Shown piece by piece: positions 17,468-26,452 of a stretch of DNA of 64,000 nt. The notes beneath the pieces are model-generated. The model worked only from the letters and a program-made list of their open reading frames with translations. It searched no databases and had not been told where the DNA came from. Within the stretch, counting starts at the first letter, position 1; each line of letters begins with the position of its first letter. The translations under genes and the position numbers were made by a program. This stretch comes from GCA-2687515 sp002687515. Its GTDB lineage: Bacteria > Pseudomonadota > Alphaproteobacteria > Rhodospirillales > UBA2165. The stretch lies in the NCBI GenBank assembly GCA_030745835.1, contig JASLNU010000109.1, positions 1 to 64,000 of the forward strand, in the 5' to 3' direction.

Positions 17468-18574
17468 TTACTTTTTCTTTTTACCCTTGGTCATTTTACC
17501 GATGCCCATGGCCTGCTTCAGGTAGGCCAGGGCTTCGGGCGAAATTTTTCGAAAGCTCTTCAACAGCGGCCCCGCTTCCTGGCCGTAGAGGATGCGTCCG
17601 AGCGAGCCCCACGCCTTGATGAACGACGCTTGGGTTTTCTTGTCGGCCCAGGTTGCCCGGTAGGCGCGGCGCAGTTCGGCGACGGCCTCTTTGTTGGTGC
17701 CCGGAGGCGCCGCCACCCAGTTGGCATACATGGAATTGCTCGCATACCAGCGGTAGGCGTCGAACTTCGGCCCGCTCGGCGCCTTGCCCTTCACCTTTTT
17801 GTAGAACGCGGTGAAGCTGTCCATGGTGCTCTAATAGGCATCGGCCACCGGCGCGTCCTTGCCGGCCTTGACATCGAAGGGCGGGTGGTAATAAAGCGCC
17901 TTCGCCGTGCCTTTTTTCAAAAGATCGTCCTTGTAAAAGGCGAAGAAGCCGGGCGAGCCGGTGGTGATGGTGTCGATTTCCCGCGCCATCAGGGCCGCCT
18001 TCAATTTGGGCTGATTGCGGTAGCCGGTGATGTGCCGGTAATCGACGCCCAACAGATCGAAGCCCATGACCGAGAACATGCCGAGCGCGCCGCCTGGAAT
18101 CCGCCCGCCCGATTTGAAGGTACCGGACTTAACAAGATCAACCGGGTTCTTGAGGCCCGAGCCCAATCCGGCGCTGGCGATGGTAACAAAGGCATCACCG
18201 GTGGTTCCGATGATCTCGAATTTTTCCGGATCATAGCGGATGCCGGGCAGGCCGGCGATGATCCCGGCGACGTTAAACGGACCCCAAGTGAGCTGGGTGC
18301 CGTCCTTCTTGCCGCGGTTATAGACGAAGTTGATGCCCTTCTGGCCGCCACCGCCGGGGATGAATTTGACGATCACGTTGGGTTTGCCGGCGATGAACTT
18401 CTTATAGAAATTGGCAAACCGAAGCGCGTTGCGTCCGAGCCCGCCGCCGGCGGCTGTCGGCACGATAAACTCGATGGTCTTGCCCTTGAAATACTGTGCA
18501 TCGGCGCTGGAGCTGAGTGACGCCGCCAACGCCGCCGCCGCCACACCGGCGGCTAGGTATTTAATTATACGCAT
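17468..18574 (-). pseudogene. TctC-family solute receptor interrupted by in-frame TAG
   Basis: A periplasmic receptor gene of the tripartite tricarboxylate transporter (TctC/Bug) family: signal peptide MRIIKYLAAGVAAAALAASL ending SSSADA, then TIEFIVPTAAGGGLGRNA, KFIPGGGGQKGINFVYNR and the usual two-lobe pattern. After residue 247 (VADAY) there is a TAG at 17831-17833; the same frame then runs on without a gap (S-T-MDSFTAFYKKV) for 118 more family-like residues to TAA. Together they make about 368 codons, somewhat longer than the usual 320-330, while the first part alone lacks the C-terminal lobe. The ATG at 17824 has no ribosome site, so a separate second protein is unlikely. Explanations: nonsense mutation (for example CAG to TAG), suppression, or a sequencing error. 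A strong AAGGAGGTG precedes the start. No TctA or TctB permease genes are nearby. Confidence 0.8.
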
Positions 18575-18605
18575 ATTGCACCTCCTTGGTTTTAAACGAT
18601 TTAAT

Positions 18606-20258
18606 TCAGCCTTCCTTGACGCCCGCCGGGTAAAGTCCGGCGACGCGGGCGCCGCCGAAACATTCCCAACGGACGATGTCGTAGGGATCGTCCATATGCA
18701 GTTCGAACACCACGTCGCGGGCGTCGTTGCGCTTCAACTCGCGGATACGCGCCCAATAGGGAAAATCGCTGGGGTGCCATTCGGCGCGGTTCCACTCGTT
18801 CCAGGTCAGATCTTGCAGCTTGACCCGGCGGTTGAGCTGCTCCCGGTTCGGCAGGCAGAGGGAATCGATCACCAGCATGTTGTCGTTTTGAAGCCGGTGG
18901 GCGTCGCCCATGGCCCAGGAAATGACCCGTTCCGGATCCTCGTCGTCGGACGAGGTCCAGACCTCAGCCACCTCCATCTTGTCCTCGTCGACCTCGTACT
19001 CGATGGCGCGGGCGAAACATTGGTGCGGCTCGGCCGGCGGATCGAACGGAATGGCGCGGACGATGCCGTTGTCGTACATGACGATGGTGCCGTCGCTGGT
19101 GACGCGCGGGTTATGGCCGTGATAGTGCCAGCGCAGATCGTGCGCCGGCTTCAAAAGCTTAGGTTTGAATGCAGTGCCCCAACCCTTGGGATCGCCCAGT
19201 ATCCATTTAATTTCGCGCGATGCCTTGTCGATCTTGATGATCGCGTCCTGATGGCGCAGCGAGACGATGACGCTGTCGTCATTGGCATCGTAGGTAACGC
19301 CGTTGCCGTGGGTCCAATCCAAGTGATCGGGAAAGCCGCGCGTGTGCCAATAGACCTCGAGCAGATGGTAGCACCAGCGATAGACATCCAGATGATCGAA
19401 GGTGTTCCAGTTCCACACCACCTCGCCGGCGGCGTTGAATTCGACGATATTGTCGCCGACCACGGGCTGCGTCTTGCGCGGCGCGTCCGGGTCGGTCTCG
19501 CTAGTGTAATAGTTTTCGATATCGCGCGCATTGGCGGTCAGCGCCAGGAAATTTCCGTTCGGCATTTGGTGCGGCTGGTGGTGCAGGCTCTGGGCATCGA
19601 TGGGGATGGCGCTTGGATCGTCGATGGCGCCGAAGGGCCTTTTATCGGCGTAGAACTGGCGGATCACACGGCCGGTCATATCCATCTCGATGGAGCGGAA
19701 ATCGACGTGGTGATAAAAGAGGTTGCCGTTCTCCAGCCTATGCACGCCGGCAATGCGGGCATCGGCGATGTAATACCAGACCACTTCGCCTTCCTCGTCG
19801 AAGGCGACCAGCATCGACCAGCCGGTCATGAACTTAAATTGCCTGGGCGTCGACCAGATGGCCCGGTTGGGCGCGCCGCGGCGGATAGAGACGATGGTAA
19901 AGCCGGGCTGCATCTGGTCCGGCATCGAAGTCACCAGCGTGAAATTGGGTATTTCGGCATTGCCCTCGGGCAGCGGCGGCGTCCGGTAGGCCAAGGTCAC
20001 CGGCCCCATCGCATCGCCGGCGGCGTCCACCGCCGACACTTCGATCTGGTGGCCGGTGTCGGCGCGCATGCCGATGATGGCCAGTCCCGCCACCGGGTCA
20101 TGGCTGGCGTCATAGGTGACGGTGCGGCGTTTGCGGCCGTCGTCGATGACAATATGGGTGGTGACCGGACCGCCGGCATCAAAGCTGACGATGGCGACCA
20201 GCGGCGCGCGGGCGTTGGCATTGCGCTCGACGCTCGGCGGTTTAATGAACTGGGCCAT
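18606..20258 (-). CDS. Arylsulfotransferase (ASST)-family protein, no signal peptide
   Basis: A 550-residue protein of the aryl-sulfate sulfotransferase beta-propeller family. Family-like features are HHQPHQMPNGNFLALTANA (about 230), WTHGNGVTYDANDDSVIVSL (about 325), IKIDKASREIKWILGDPKGW (about 350) and HYHGHNPRVTSDGTIVMYDN (about 380), where a His precedes the DNG turn. Characterised ASSTs transfer sulfate between phenols through a catalytic His in the periplasm. This one starts MAQFIKPPSVERN without an export signal, so it may be cytoplasmic and could bind or sense a ligand instead. ATG 20258 has GGGGAG seven bases upstream; a longer frame to 20384 would overlap the regulator gene. It follows the GntR gene by 38 bp and precedes the TctC gene by 31 bp, forming one unit. 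Substrate unknown. Confidence 0.78.
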   Translation of the reverse strand: MAQFIKPPSVERNANARAPLVAIVSFDAGGPVTTHIVIDDGRKRRTVTYDASHDPVAGLAIIGMRADTGHQIEVSAVDAAGDAMGPVTLAYRTPPLPEGNAEIPNFTLVTSMPDQMQPGFTIVSIRRGAPNRAIWSTPRQFKFMTGWSMLVAFDEEGEVVWYYIADARIAGVHRLENGNLFYHHVDFRSIEMDMTGRVIRQFYADKRPFGAIDDPSAIPIDAQSLHHQPHQMPNGNFLALTANARDIENYYTSETDPDAPRKTQPVVGDNIVEFNAAGEVVWNWNTFDHLDVYRWCYHLLEVYWHTRGFPDHLDWTHGNGVTYDANDDSVIVSLRHQDAIIKIDKASREIKWILGDPKGWGTAFKPKLLKPAHDLRWHYHGHNPRVTSDGTIVMYDNGIVRAIPFDPPAEPHQCFARAIEYEVDEDKMEVAEVWTSSDDEDPERVISWAMGDAHRLQNDNMLVIDSLCLPNREQLNRRVKLQDLTWNEWNRAEWHPSDFPYWARIRELKRNDARDVVFELHMDDPYDIVRWECFGGARVAGLYPAGVKEG

Positions 20259-20296
20259 CTGCATCTCCCCGTTACGGCTAAAAATCGTTCCGGCGC

Positions 20297-20959
20297 CTAC
20301 TCCAGGCCGGCGTTTTCCTCCCACAAGGTACGGTACGAGCGGCGCACCGATTCCGCATGGGCGCGCATTTCCAGCACCGTCCATTCACGGTCGCGCGCCT
20401 TCAATGCCTCGATAATCTGCTGATGCTGGGCCAGCGACTTGGGGTTATGGCTGGAATTGATCTGGCCGAACTTGGTGTAGATGTTGTTGGGAAAATCGAC
20501 CACCCGCATCACCAGGTCCATGACCTTATCGTTGTTCGAGGCGCGGTGGATGATCCGGTGAAATTCGGAATTGAGATCGATGAAGACGCGGTGATCGGCC
20601 TTGCGGTCGGTAGAGGCAACGCCGACGCGCTCCACTTCGATCGCTTCCAGGCGGGCGATGTCGGCATCGCCGATATGCTGGGCGGCTAGCCCGGCGCTGT
20701 GGCTTTCCAGCATCACCACCACATCGAAGGTTTCCTCGAACTGGGCGCGGTTCACCTCGGACACATAGGTACGGCCATTGGGGCGCACCGTAACCAGGCC
20801 GTCGTCGGCGAGGGCGCGAAGCGCTTGGCGCACCGGCGTCCGGCTGACCCCGAAACGCTCGGCCAGATCGACCTCTTTCAACTGGTGCCCGGGCGGAAAA
20901 ACGGCGCCGAGAATATCGCCGCGCACTTCCCGGTAGGCTATTTCGCTGGCGGTGCTCAT
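20297..20959 (-). CDS. GntR family regulator, FadR/FCD subfamily
   Basis: A 220-residue transcriptional regulator. The N-terminal winged helix (about residues 8-72) reads LAERFGVSRTPVRQALRALA with wing GLVTVRPNGRTYV; residues 80-215 are an all-helical FCD ligand domain, including EFHRIIHRASNN and a His/Asp set that normally binds a metal and a carboxylate effector. It is first in a minus-strand unit with the arylsulfotransferase-like and TctC genes, and an AATGTA-G-TACATT palindrome lies eight bases before its start, so it probably represses its own operon until a carboxylated substrate or product appears (inference). Confidence 0.93.
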   Translation of the reverse strand: MSTASEIAYREVRGDILGAVFPPGHQLKEVDLAERFGVSRTPVRQALRALADDGLVTVRPNGRTYVSEVNRAQFEETFDVVVMLESHSAGLAAQHIGDADIARLEAIEVERVGVASTDRKADHRVFIDLNSEFHRIIHRASNNDKVMDLVMRVVDFPNNIYTKFGQINSSHNPKSLAQHQQIIEALKARDREWTVLEMRAHAESVRRSYRTLWEENAGLE

Positions 20960-20966
20960 AACCGAA

Positions 20967-20979
20967 AATGTAGTACATT
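20967..20979. promoter_or_regulatory. GntR operator candidate 1
   Basis: A perfect inverted repeat AATGTA-G-TACATT placed directly before the GntR start codon; the form agrees with FadR/FCD operators (T-G-T...A-C-A half sites). A second near-copy lies 118 bp upstream. Confidence 0.65.
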
Positions 20980-21084
20980 TTTGATTATTTACGCAAGCGA
21001 TGAATTTACTATTTTACAAGATTATTATGATTATTATTTATTATCAATGCGTTATAAATTTCCTGCAAAAAATACAAATATCAT

Positions 21085-21097
21085 ACTGTTGTACATT
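21085..21097. promoter_or_regulatory. GntR operator candidate 2
   Basis: ACTGTTGTACATT, identical at 11 of 13 positions to the site at 20967-20979 and in the same AT-rich gap upstream of the GntR gene. Two sites 118 bp apart would permit looping or cooperative repression (inference). Confidence 0.5.
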
Positions 21098-21141
21098 TTT
21101 TAAATTATCGATGGCGCCGGCCCGCTCAAGAACCATCGATT

Positions 21142-22503
21142 TTAGATAACCAGATAACCGACGCCGTCCCGGATTTCGATTTGGGTTCCGTAGAATTCGG
21201 ACAATGCCCGGGTGCGCTCCAAAACCTCTTTGGCCATACCGCCGCCGGCGATCACGGGGCGGCCGCGCTGGGACCGGGACAGGCCGAAGCCGAGATCGAG
21301 GGGATAAAGCTCGACCGCGTTCAAGCCGCCGCCGGCGAAGCGGCAGACGGAAAAGATCGAGTGCCAATAGTTGAGATGCGCGCCGAAGCCTTTTTTGCCG
21401 CCGGCCGAGCGGGCATCCAGGAAATCGGCGGGCGTCGCGTCATGGCCCAGATCGAAGCGGCCGAACGATTCCACCGGCACCGAGGTAACCGTATCGTTCT
21501 GGAAAATGAAATTGCCGAGGCTGTAAAAAATCGGCTTGCCTTCATAGACCTCGACGCCCAGCGATATGTGCGGGCCGTGGCAGACGAAGACATCGACACC
21601 GGCATCGATGGCGCGGCGGGCGAAGGCGCGGGCAAAATCGGCCAGTTCCTGCATCTCCGCATTGTTTTCAGCCGTCTCGCTGCCGCGCCGGCTGAAGGCG
21701 TGGCAATGCAGCGAAAACACCACCCAATCGGCCTGCCGCCTGGCTTCGCTGATCCAGCGCAGATTATCGGCCTCATCCGCTCCATTGATGCTGTTATCGA
21801 CAGCGAAACCGGCGCCGGGCACGAATTTCTTGCCGAGGAACGTCAATTCCGACTTGCCGGTGCCGCCCACCTCCTTGTCGCTGAAGAAGCCTCGACGGCG
21901 GCGCGCCTGATCCCTATCCAACCCGAGCCCCCCCTTAATGGCGTTCAAATTCGCGAACGCGTCTTCCGGCACGGTATAAGTCTCGTTATAGCCGATGATG
22001 TTGACCCCGGGCCGGCCCTTCAAATCCGGCCCGTGGGTGGAGGCCCGGTTCCAGGGCAGGAAAAATGAATTAGCCGACAACAGGGCGACGCGCCCGCCCG
22101 GCGTGTCCAGATAGCCGGGCTTTTGCGCCGCCGTCAGATGCGCGCCCGAGCCGCTATGCACCAGGCCAGCGGCTTCCACGTGACCGAGGCTGGCCAGCAA
22201 TCCGTCCTGGCCGAAATCGGTGACGTGGTTGTTGGCCGTCGACACCATATTGACGCCGAGCCATTTCAGATCCTCGAGCAGCGCCGGCTGGATGGTCATC
22301 GGCGTGCCTTCGGTCGGATCTTGCGTTCCGTCGGCGGGCGCCCGCACCGTGCCCTCAAGATTCGTGAACGCCGCATCGGCGTCCTTCAGAATATCCTTGA
22401 TCGCCAGATACGGCTTTTCGGTAAACGGCGTCAGCCGCCGGCTGAGCATGGTATCGCCGGTCAGCGCGATGGAAAAATCACCTTTCTCGGAATCGTAAAT
22501 CAT
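21142..22503 (-). CDS. CapA family protein (metallophosphatase-fold)
   Basis: A 453-residue member of the CapA/PgsA family (calcineurin-like metallophosphatase fold). Motifs: IALTGDTMLSRRL (metal-binding GD), AAFTNLEGTVRAP, MVSTANNHVTDFG (N-N-H), VFSLHCHAFSRRG and DVFVCHGPHISLGVEVYEGK. CapA proteins are known from poly-gamma-glutamate capsule synthesis, but many relatives sit in catabolic clusters with no capsule genes. No signal peptide is present, so this one is probably cytoplasmic. Its ATG overlaps the stop of the upstream GMC gene (ATGA), so it is translationally coupled to that operon (ligA-ligB-GMC-capA). A hydrolytic role on a catabolic intermediate is inferred from context only. Confidence 0.85.
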   Translation of the reverse strand: MIYDSEKGDFSIALTGDTMLSRRLTPFTEKPYLAIKDILKDADAAFTNLEGTVRAPADGTQDPTEGTPMTIQPALLEDLKWLGVNMVSTANNHVTDFGQDGLLASLGHVEAAGLVHSGSGAHLTAAQKPGYLDTPGGRVALLSANSFFLPWNRASTHGPDLKGRPGVNIIGYNETYTVPEDAFANLNAIKGGLGLDRDQARRRRGFFSDKEVGGTGKSELTFLGKKFVPGAGFAVDNSINGADEADNLRWISEARRQADWVVFSLHCHAFSRRGSETAENNAEMQELADFARAFARRAIDAGVDVFVCHGPHISLGVEVYEGKPIFYSLGNFIFQNDTVTSVPVESFGRFDLGHDATPADFLDARSAGGKKGFGAHLNYWHSIFSVCRFAGGGLNAVELYPLDLGFGLSRSQRGRPVIAGGGMAKEVLERTRALSEFYGTQIEIRDGVGYLVI

Positions 22504-24146
22504 AAATCCGTTATCCTCTGTTCGGCCGCCGGCAGTGGATCGCGCCCCAAGATCATATCGGATGCCTTTTCAGCAATCATGATGGTCGGCGCATTGGTGT
22601 TGCCGCCGACCACGTCGGGCATCACCGAACAATCGGCGACGCGCAATCCGTCCAGCCCTCGCACCCGCAATTGTTCGTCGACAACCGAATCCTGGTTGGC
22701 GCCCATGCGGCAGGTGCCGGCGGGGTGCTGCGCCGTCTGGCAGTTGCCGCGCAGCCATTCCTCGATCCCGGCGTCGTCGCCATGGGCCGGACCGGGGCTG
22801 TCTTCCCCGGCATTCACCTCTTTAAGCGGCGGCTGGTCAAATATCGAACGGATCGCCTTCACCCCTTCGCGCAAGGTGGCGAGATCGTGGCCGTCCTGGA
22901 ACAGATTCCATTGAATTTTCGGCGGCACCTCGGGATCGGCGGATCTAAGCCCGACATAGCCCTTGCTGCGCGGATGCAGGACGGCGCAGCGCACCGTGAA
23001 CTTGTGACCGACATGGTTCCTGATGAGCGGGAACCACATGCCGGCTTCCTGCCAGATGGGGACCGCGATCAGTTCGATATCGGGGCGCTCGCTTTCCGGC
23101 ATGACGCGCAGGAACCCGACCGAGGAGGACGGAAAGTTGGCCATCGGCCCGGTGTGAAAGAGACCCCAGCGGACCATGTTGAACATGATCTTATCGACCC
23201 GCAGCATCGGAATCAGGGAGATCGGTTTGGACAAATCGAAGGTCACGAAGGCGTTGACGTGATCCTGCAAATTCTTACCGACGCTTGGCAAATCCAGAAC
23301 CGGTTCGATGCCGACTTCCTTCAATTCGTCCGCCGGGCCGATGCCGGAAAGCAAAAGCAGTTGCGGCGAATTGTAGCTGCCACCGGATAAGATAACCTCG
23401 CGGTTGGCGCGCGCCGTACGCAGGCGCCCGCCCTGGCCGAACTGAACGCCGGCGGTGCGGCCCTGTTCGACCAGAACACGGTGCGCCAGGGCGCCGGTCT
23501 CGACGGTGACGTTCGGCCGCTTTTCGGCGGGGCGCAGAAAGACGCGCGAGGTGGACGAGCGGCGGCCATCGCCGATCGTGCGGTCGGGCGGGCAAATGCC
23601 TTCGGGTTCGGCGCCGTTATAATCCGGCGTCGCCGGGAAGCCCACTTTTTCCGCCGACGCCGTAAAGAGGGCGTTGAATTTTTCCGGGATGGTGGGCCGC
23701 GTGACCTTCAATTCGCCGGCGGCGCCGTGGTGTTTGCTGTCGCCGCGCCAGCTGCCCTCGGAGCGTTTGAAATAGGGCAGCACGTCGGCATAGCCCCAGC
23801 CGCCGAGCCCCATCTGCCGCCATTGGTCGTAGTCCAGCGGATGGCCGCGGGCATAGATCATGGCATTGATCGAGGAGGAGCCACCGAGCACGCGGCCCCT
23901 CGGCGGGCGGATGCGCCGGTTGTTGCAGTGGGGTTCGGGCTCGGTTTCGAGATCCCAAAGATATTTTGGATTGCGCGATACGAAGCGCATGGCCAGCGGA
24001 ACCGGAAAATAGGGATGCGAATCGCGCACCCCGGCTTCCAAAAGCAGGACCTTGTTATCGGGATCTTCGCTCAGCCGGTTGGCCAGCACGCAGCCCGCCG
24101 AACCGGCGCCGACAATGATGTAGTCGTAAGTCCCGGCGTCTTCCAA
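22500..24146 (-). CDS. GMC family FAD-dependent oxidoreductase (choline dehydrogenase-like)
   Basis: A 548-residue GMC flavoenzyme. The FAD motif IIVGAGSAGCVLANRLSED is near residues 9-27, RVLGGSSSINAMIYARGH near 90-110, and the active-site His474 (QHPAGTCRMG) and Asn518 (GGNTNAPTIM) are intact. The start is TTG, supported by GGGGAGGGG about five bases upstream. It lies 27 bp after ligB and overlaps the CapA gene by four bases, so it belongs to the ring-cleavage operon and probably oxidises an alcohol group on an aromatic side chain or related alcohol (inference). It differs from the other GMC gene in this window at 15739, including in the GTCRMG motif. Confidence 0.92.
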   Translation of the reverse strand: MEDAGTYDYIIVGAGSAGCVLANRLSEDPDNKVLLLEAGVRDSHPYFPVPLAMRFVSRNPKYLWDLETEPEPHCNNRRIRPPRGRVLGGSSSINAMIYARGHPLDYDQWRQMGLGGWGYADVLPYFKRSEGSWRGDSKHHGAAGELKVTRPTIPEKFNALFTASAEKVGFPATPDYNGAEPEGICPPDRTIGDGRRSSTSRVFLRPAEKRPNVTVETGALAHRVLVEQGRTAGVQFGQGGRLRTARANREVILSGGSYNSPQLLLLSGIGPADELKEVGIEPVLDLPSVGKNLQDHVNAFVTFDLSKPISLIPMLRVDKIMFNMVRWGLFHTGPMANFPSSSVGFLRVMPESERPDIELIAVPIWQEAGMWFPLIRNHVGHKFTVRCAVLHPRSKGYVGLRSADPEVPPKIQWNLFQDGHDLATLREGVKAIRSIFDQPPLKEVNAGEDSPGPAHGDDAGIEEWLRGNCQTAQHPAGTCRMGANQDSVVDEQLRVRGLDGLRVADCSVMPDVVGGNTNAPTIMIAEKASDMILGRDPLPAAEQRITDL

Positions 24147-24173
24147 AATCCCCTCCCCTTATGTCGTCGGTTG

Positions 24174-25013
24174 TTATCCGTTCACCGCCGCTTGTTCCAC
24201 ATTCATCACCGCCACCGTGCAGCCGACGGCGAAAATTGGAATCGGGGCATAGTACCACAATTCGCCCGTCGCCCCTTCGGTAGCGCCGGCGACGGCAACG
24301 AAGGTTCTGATCTCGAAACCGCCCTGGCCGCCGTCGCGGTAGGTTTCCTGGTCCGTATATGCGATCAGTTCCTCGCGCCGGTTGCCGAGGAATCTACCCA
24401 GGAATTCCCGGTCCCAAGCCTCGTCGATCCTGCCTGAATCCGGGGTTGCCGGCCAGTGGGAGATGCCGCCGGTGCCGACCATGGCGATGCGTTCCGGCTG
24501 GGCATCGCAGGCGCGCCGAAGGGCGCGGCCAAATTCGTAAGCCCGGTGCAACGGCGTCAGGGGCGGTCCCTGGCAGTTGATGTTGACCGGAATGATGTCG
24601 AGATCGTAATTGGGGGTCAGGAAATTCAGGGGCACGATGATGCCGTGGTCGAACTTCCATTCCTCGGCATAGGCGACGTCGATGTCATGGAGCAGCGATT
24701 TGACCAGACGTTCCGACAGGTCGCGGTTGCCGGGCACCTTCACCGGCTGGATGCCGAGCCAGTCGGGATCCTCGATCGGGCCTTCGTAATAATCGCCCAT
24801 GCCGATGCAGTAGGCGGGCATGTTGTCCATGAAGAAATTGGCGAAATGCTCGGCGCCGACCACCATCAGCGCATCCGTTCCGGCGTCCTCGATGGCCTGG
24901 CGCATACGATCGAAGGCGGCGTAAAATTCATCGCGCAGCTTGGGATCGGCGCGCTCGGCGCGTCCGGTGATACCCGGCGCGTGGCTGCAGGCGCCGGCGA
25001 AAACCAATGGCAT
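24174..25013 (-). CDS. ligB: Extradiol ring-cleavage dioxygenase, LigB-type catalytic subunit
   Basis: A 279-residue class III extradiol dioxygenase beta subunit. Non-haem iron ligands are expected at His11 (ACSHAPG) and His56 (GAEHFANFF) with a Glu near the C terminus; GTGGISHWPATP holds the acid-base His region. These enzymes open catecholic rings (protocatechuate 4,5-, gallate or 2,3-dihydroxyphenylpropionate type) with O2. ATG 25013 was chosen since it begins MPLVFAGACSHAPG and lies two bases after the LigA stop, giving coupled translation; an upstream in-frame ATG at 25103 would lie inside ligA. The exact ring substrate cannot be told from sequence. Confidence 0.9.
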   Translation of the reverse strand: MPLVFAGACSHAPGITGRAERADPKLRDEFYAAFDRMRQAIEDAGTDALMVVGAEHFANFFMDNMPAYCIGMGDYYEGPIEDPDWLGIQPVKVPGNRDLSERLVKSLLHDIDVAYAEEWKFDHGIIVPLNFLTPNYDLDIIPVNINCQGPPLTPLHRAYEFGRALRRACDAQPERIAMVGTGGISHWPATPDSGRIDEAWDREFLGRFLGNRREELIAYTDQETYRDGGQGGFEIRTFVAVAGATEGATGELWYYAPIPIFAVGCTVAVMNVEQAAVNG

Positions 25014-25015
25014 GA

Positions 25016-25318
25016 TCAGTCCTCCGCCATGGCATAGAGGCCGGCACGCACCTGGCCGTGGCTTTTCACGCCTTCGCGCATGGCCTCGATATATTGGTCC
25101 CATTCATAGCCGCGGAGCGCCGCGTAATGCATAAGCAGCTGGCCGTTGACGCCGAGCACGTAAAGCAGCCCGATATCCGGCTCCTTCAGGGCGCTGAGTT
25201 CATCATCGGTCAAATCGTAATCGCTGAGCAGATCGTCGAAATCCGCCTCGTAGCGGGCGCGCACGTGCGGATCGCGGTTCAACTGGTAGATCACTTTCTG
25301 GAGGTAATAGAGGGACAT
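25016..25318 (-). CDS. ligA: Extradiol dioxygenase LigA-type small subunit
   Basis: A 100-residue small subunit of the protocatechuate 4,5-dioxygenase type. The all-helical LigA domain shows QKVIYQLNRDPHVRARYEAD, LSALKEPDIGLLYVLGVNGQ and LLMHYAALRGYEW. In LigAB the alpha subunit covers the active site of the beta subunit. MSLYYLQ at 25318 is preferred to an ATG four codons earlier. It is the first gene of the ligA-ligB-GMC-capA operon, divergent from the FAH-family gene across about 165 bp. Confidence 0.9.
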   Translation of the reverse strand: MSLYYLQKVIYQLNRDPHVRARYEADFDDLLSDYDLTDDELSALKEPDIGLLYVLGVNGQLLMHYAALRGYEWDQYIEAMREGVKSHGQVRAGLYAMAED

Positions 25319-25482
25319 GGTATTTCGCACCTAGCCGGCGACGTCCATTTTTGTCGCGCCGGCGCCTTTGACATCGCCCGGCATTTCGCGTTTCCTCCGC
25401 CTGAATTATGGCAAAACATACACCGCCAATCGGCGCACCGGCAAGGAAGGCCCGGCGGCGGCAAATAAGGGAACGGAAAGCA

Positions 25483-26358
25483 ATGAAATTCGCGAGCTTT
25501 GAAATCGGCGGCAAGGAAAGTTTCGGTGTCGTCACCGGCGCGCCCGGCGATGAGGGGGTTATCGATCTGGGGCCGCGCAAGATGACGCCGCATCCGCGCC
25601 TGATCAACGTGCTGCGCGCCGGCAAGCTGGCCGAGGCCATGGACCTGGCCGCCGGCGCCGAGCCTGATCATGGGCTCGCCGAGGTGAGCCTTTTGAAGCC
25701 GATCACCGTTCCGGAAAAGATCATCTGCATCGGCGTCAATTACGGCAACCGCGCCGCCGAATACGACAACGTGCCCGACAAGCCCAACTATCCCAGCGTC
25801 TTCATGCGCTGGCCGGGCTCGATGACGGCCCACGGCCAGCCGCTGATGCGGCCGCCCGAATCGGAGCAACTGGATTACGAGGGCGAAATCGCCATCATCA
25901 TCGGCAAGGCTGGCCGGCGCATCAAACCGGAAAACATCCGCGAGCACATCGCCGGGCTATCCTGCCTCAACGAAGGCACCATCCGCGACTGGCTCCGGCA
26001 TGGCACCTTCAACGTGACGCAGGGCAAGAACTTCGCCAATTCCGGCGCCTACGGCCCCTGGATGGTGACCGAGGACGAGTTCGCCGATTTCAACAACATC
26101 ACCCTCGAAACCCGGGTCAACGGCGAGGTCCGGCAAAAGGACAGCACCGCAAACATCCTTTTCGATTTCGCCTACATCCTCAGCTATCTGTCGGTCTTCT
26201 ACCAGCTCAACCCCGGCGACGTGATCGCGTCGGGCACGCCGACCGGCGCCGGCGCCCGCTTCGATCCGCCGATCTGGCTGCAGCCCGGCGACGTGGTCGA
26301 GGTCGAGGTGGAAAACATCGGAACGTTGAGCAACGGGATCGAGGACGAAGTGGTTTAG
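25483..26358 (+). CDS. Fumarylacetoacetate hydrolase family protein
   Basis: A 291-residue FAH-superfamily enzyme; members hydrolyse or hydrate/decarboxylate keto-acid products of aromatic ring cleavage. The metal site is given by LDYEGEIAIIIGK (about residue 130, E-x-E) with an Asp later, and the ring-fission signature IASGTPTGAGAR is near 250. The start at 25483 follows AAGGGAACGGAAAG and begins the family-typical MKFASFEIGG; upstream in-frame codons are Arg/Lys-rich and have no site. It is divergent from ligAB, so it probably acts on the ring-opened product in the same pathway (inference). Closest named activities would be acylpyruvase or 2-hydroxyhepta-2,4-diene-1,7-dioate isomerase. Confidence 0.9.
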   Translation: MKFASFEIGGKESFGVVTGAPGDEGVIDLGPRKMTPHPRLINVLRAGKLAEAMDLAAGAEPDHGLAEVSLLKPITVPEKIICIGVNYGNRAAEYDNVPDKPNYPSVFMRWPGSMTAHGQPLMRPPESEQLDYEGEIAIIIGKAGRRIKPENIREHIAGLSCLNEGTIRDWLRHGTFNVTQGKNFANSGAYGPWMVTEDEFADFNNITLETRVNGEVRQKDSTANILFDFAYILSYLSVFYQLNPGDVIASGTPTGAGARFDPPIWLQPGDVVEVEVENIGTLSNGIEDEVV

Positions 26359-26452
26359 GATACTAACGGACAAGTCACTGCAAATAGCCGATTGAATACA
26401 ACTGTAAAAATCTGGACAATCCAACAAAATAGTACAAAAATAGATATATTCT

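Noticed and set aside
17468..17824. A separate 118-residue protein
   Set aside because: Its frame is continuous with the TctC gene across a single TAG, and its ATG has no ribosome site; better read as the 3' part of a broken gene.
18411..20423. A 670-residue open frame on the plus strand
   Set aside because: Antisense to the arylsulfotransferase-like gene and running into the TctC and GntR genes; no recognisable motif and no ribosome site.
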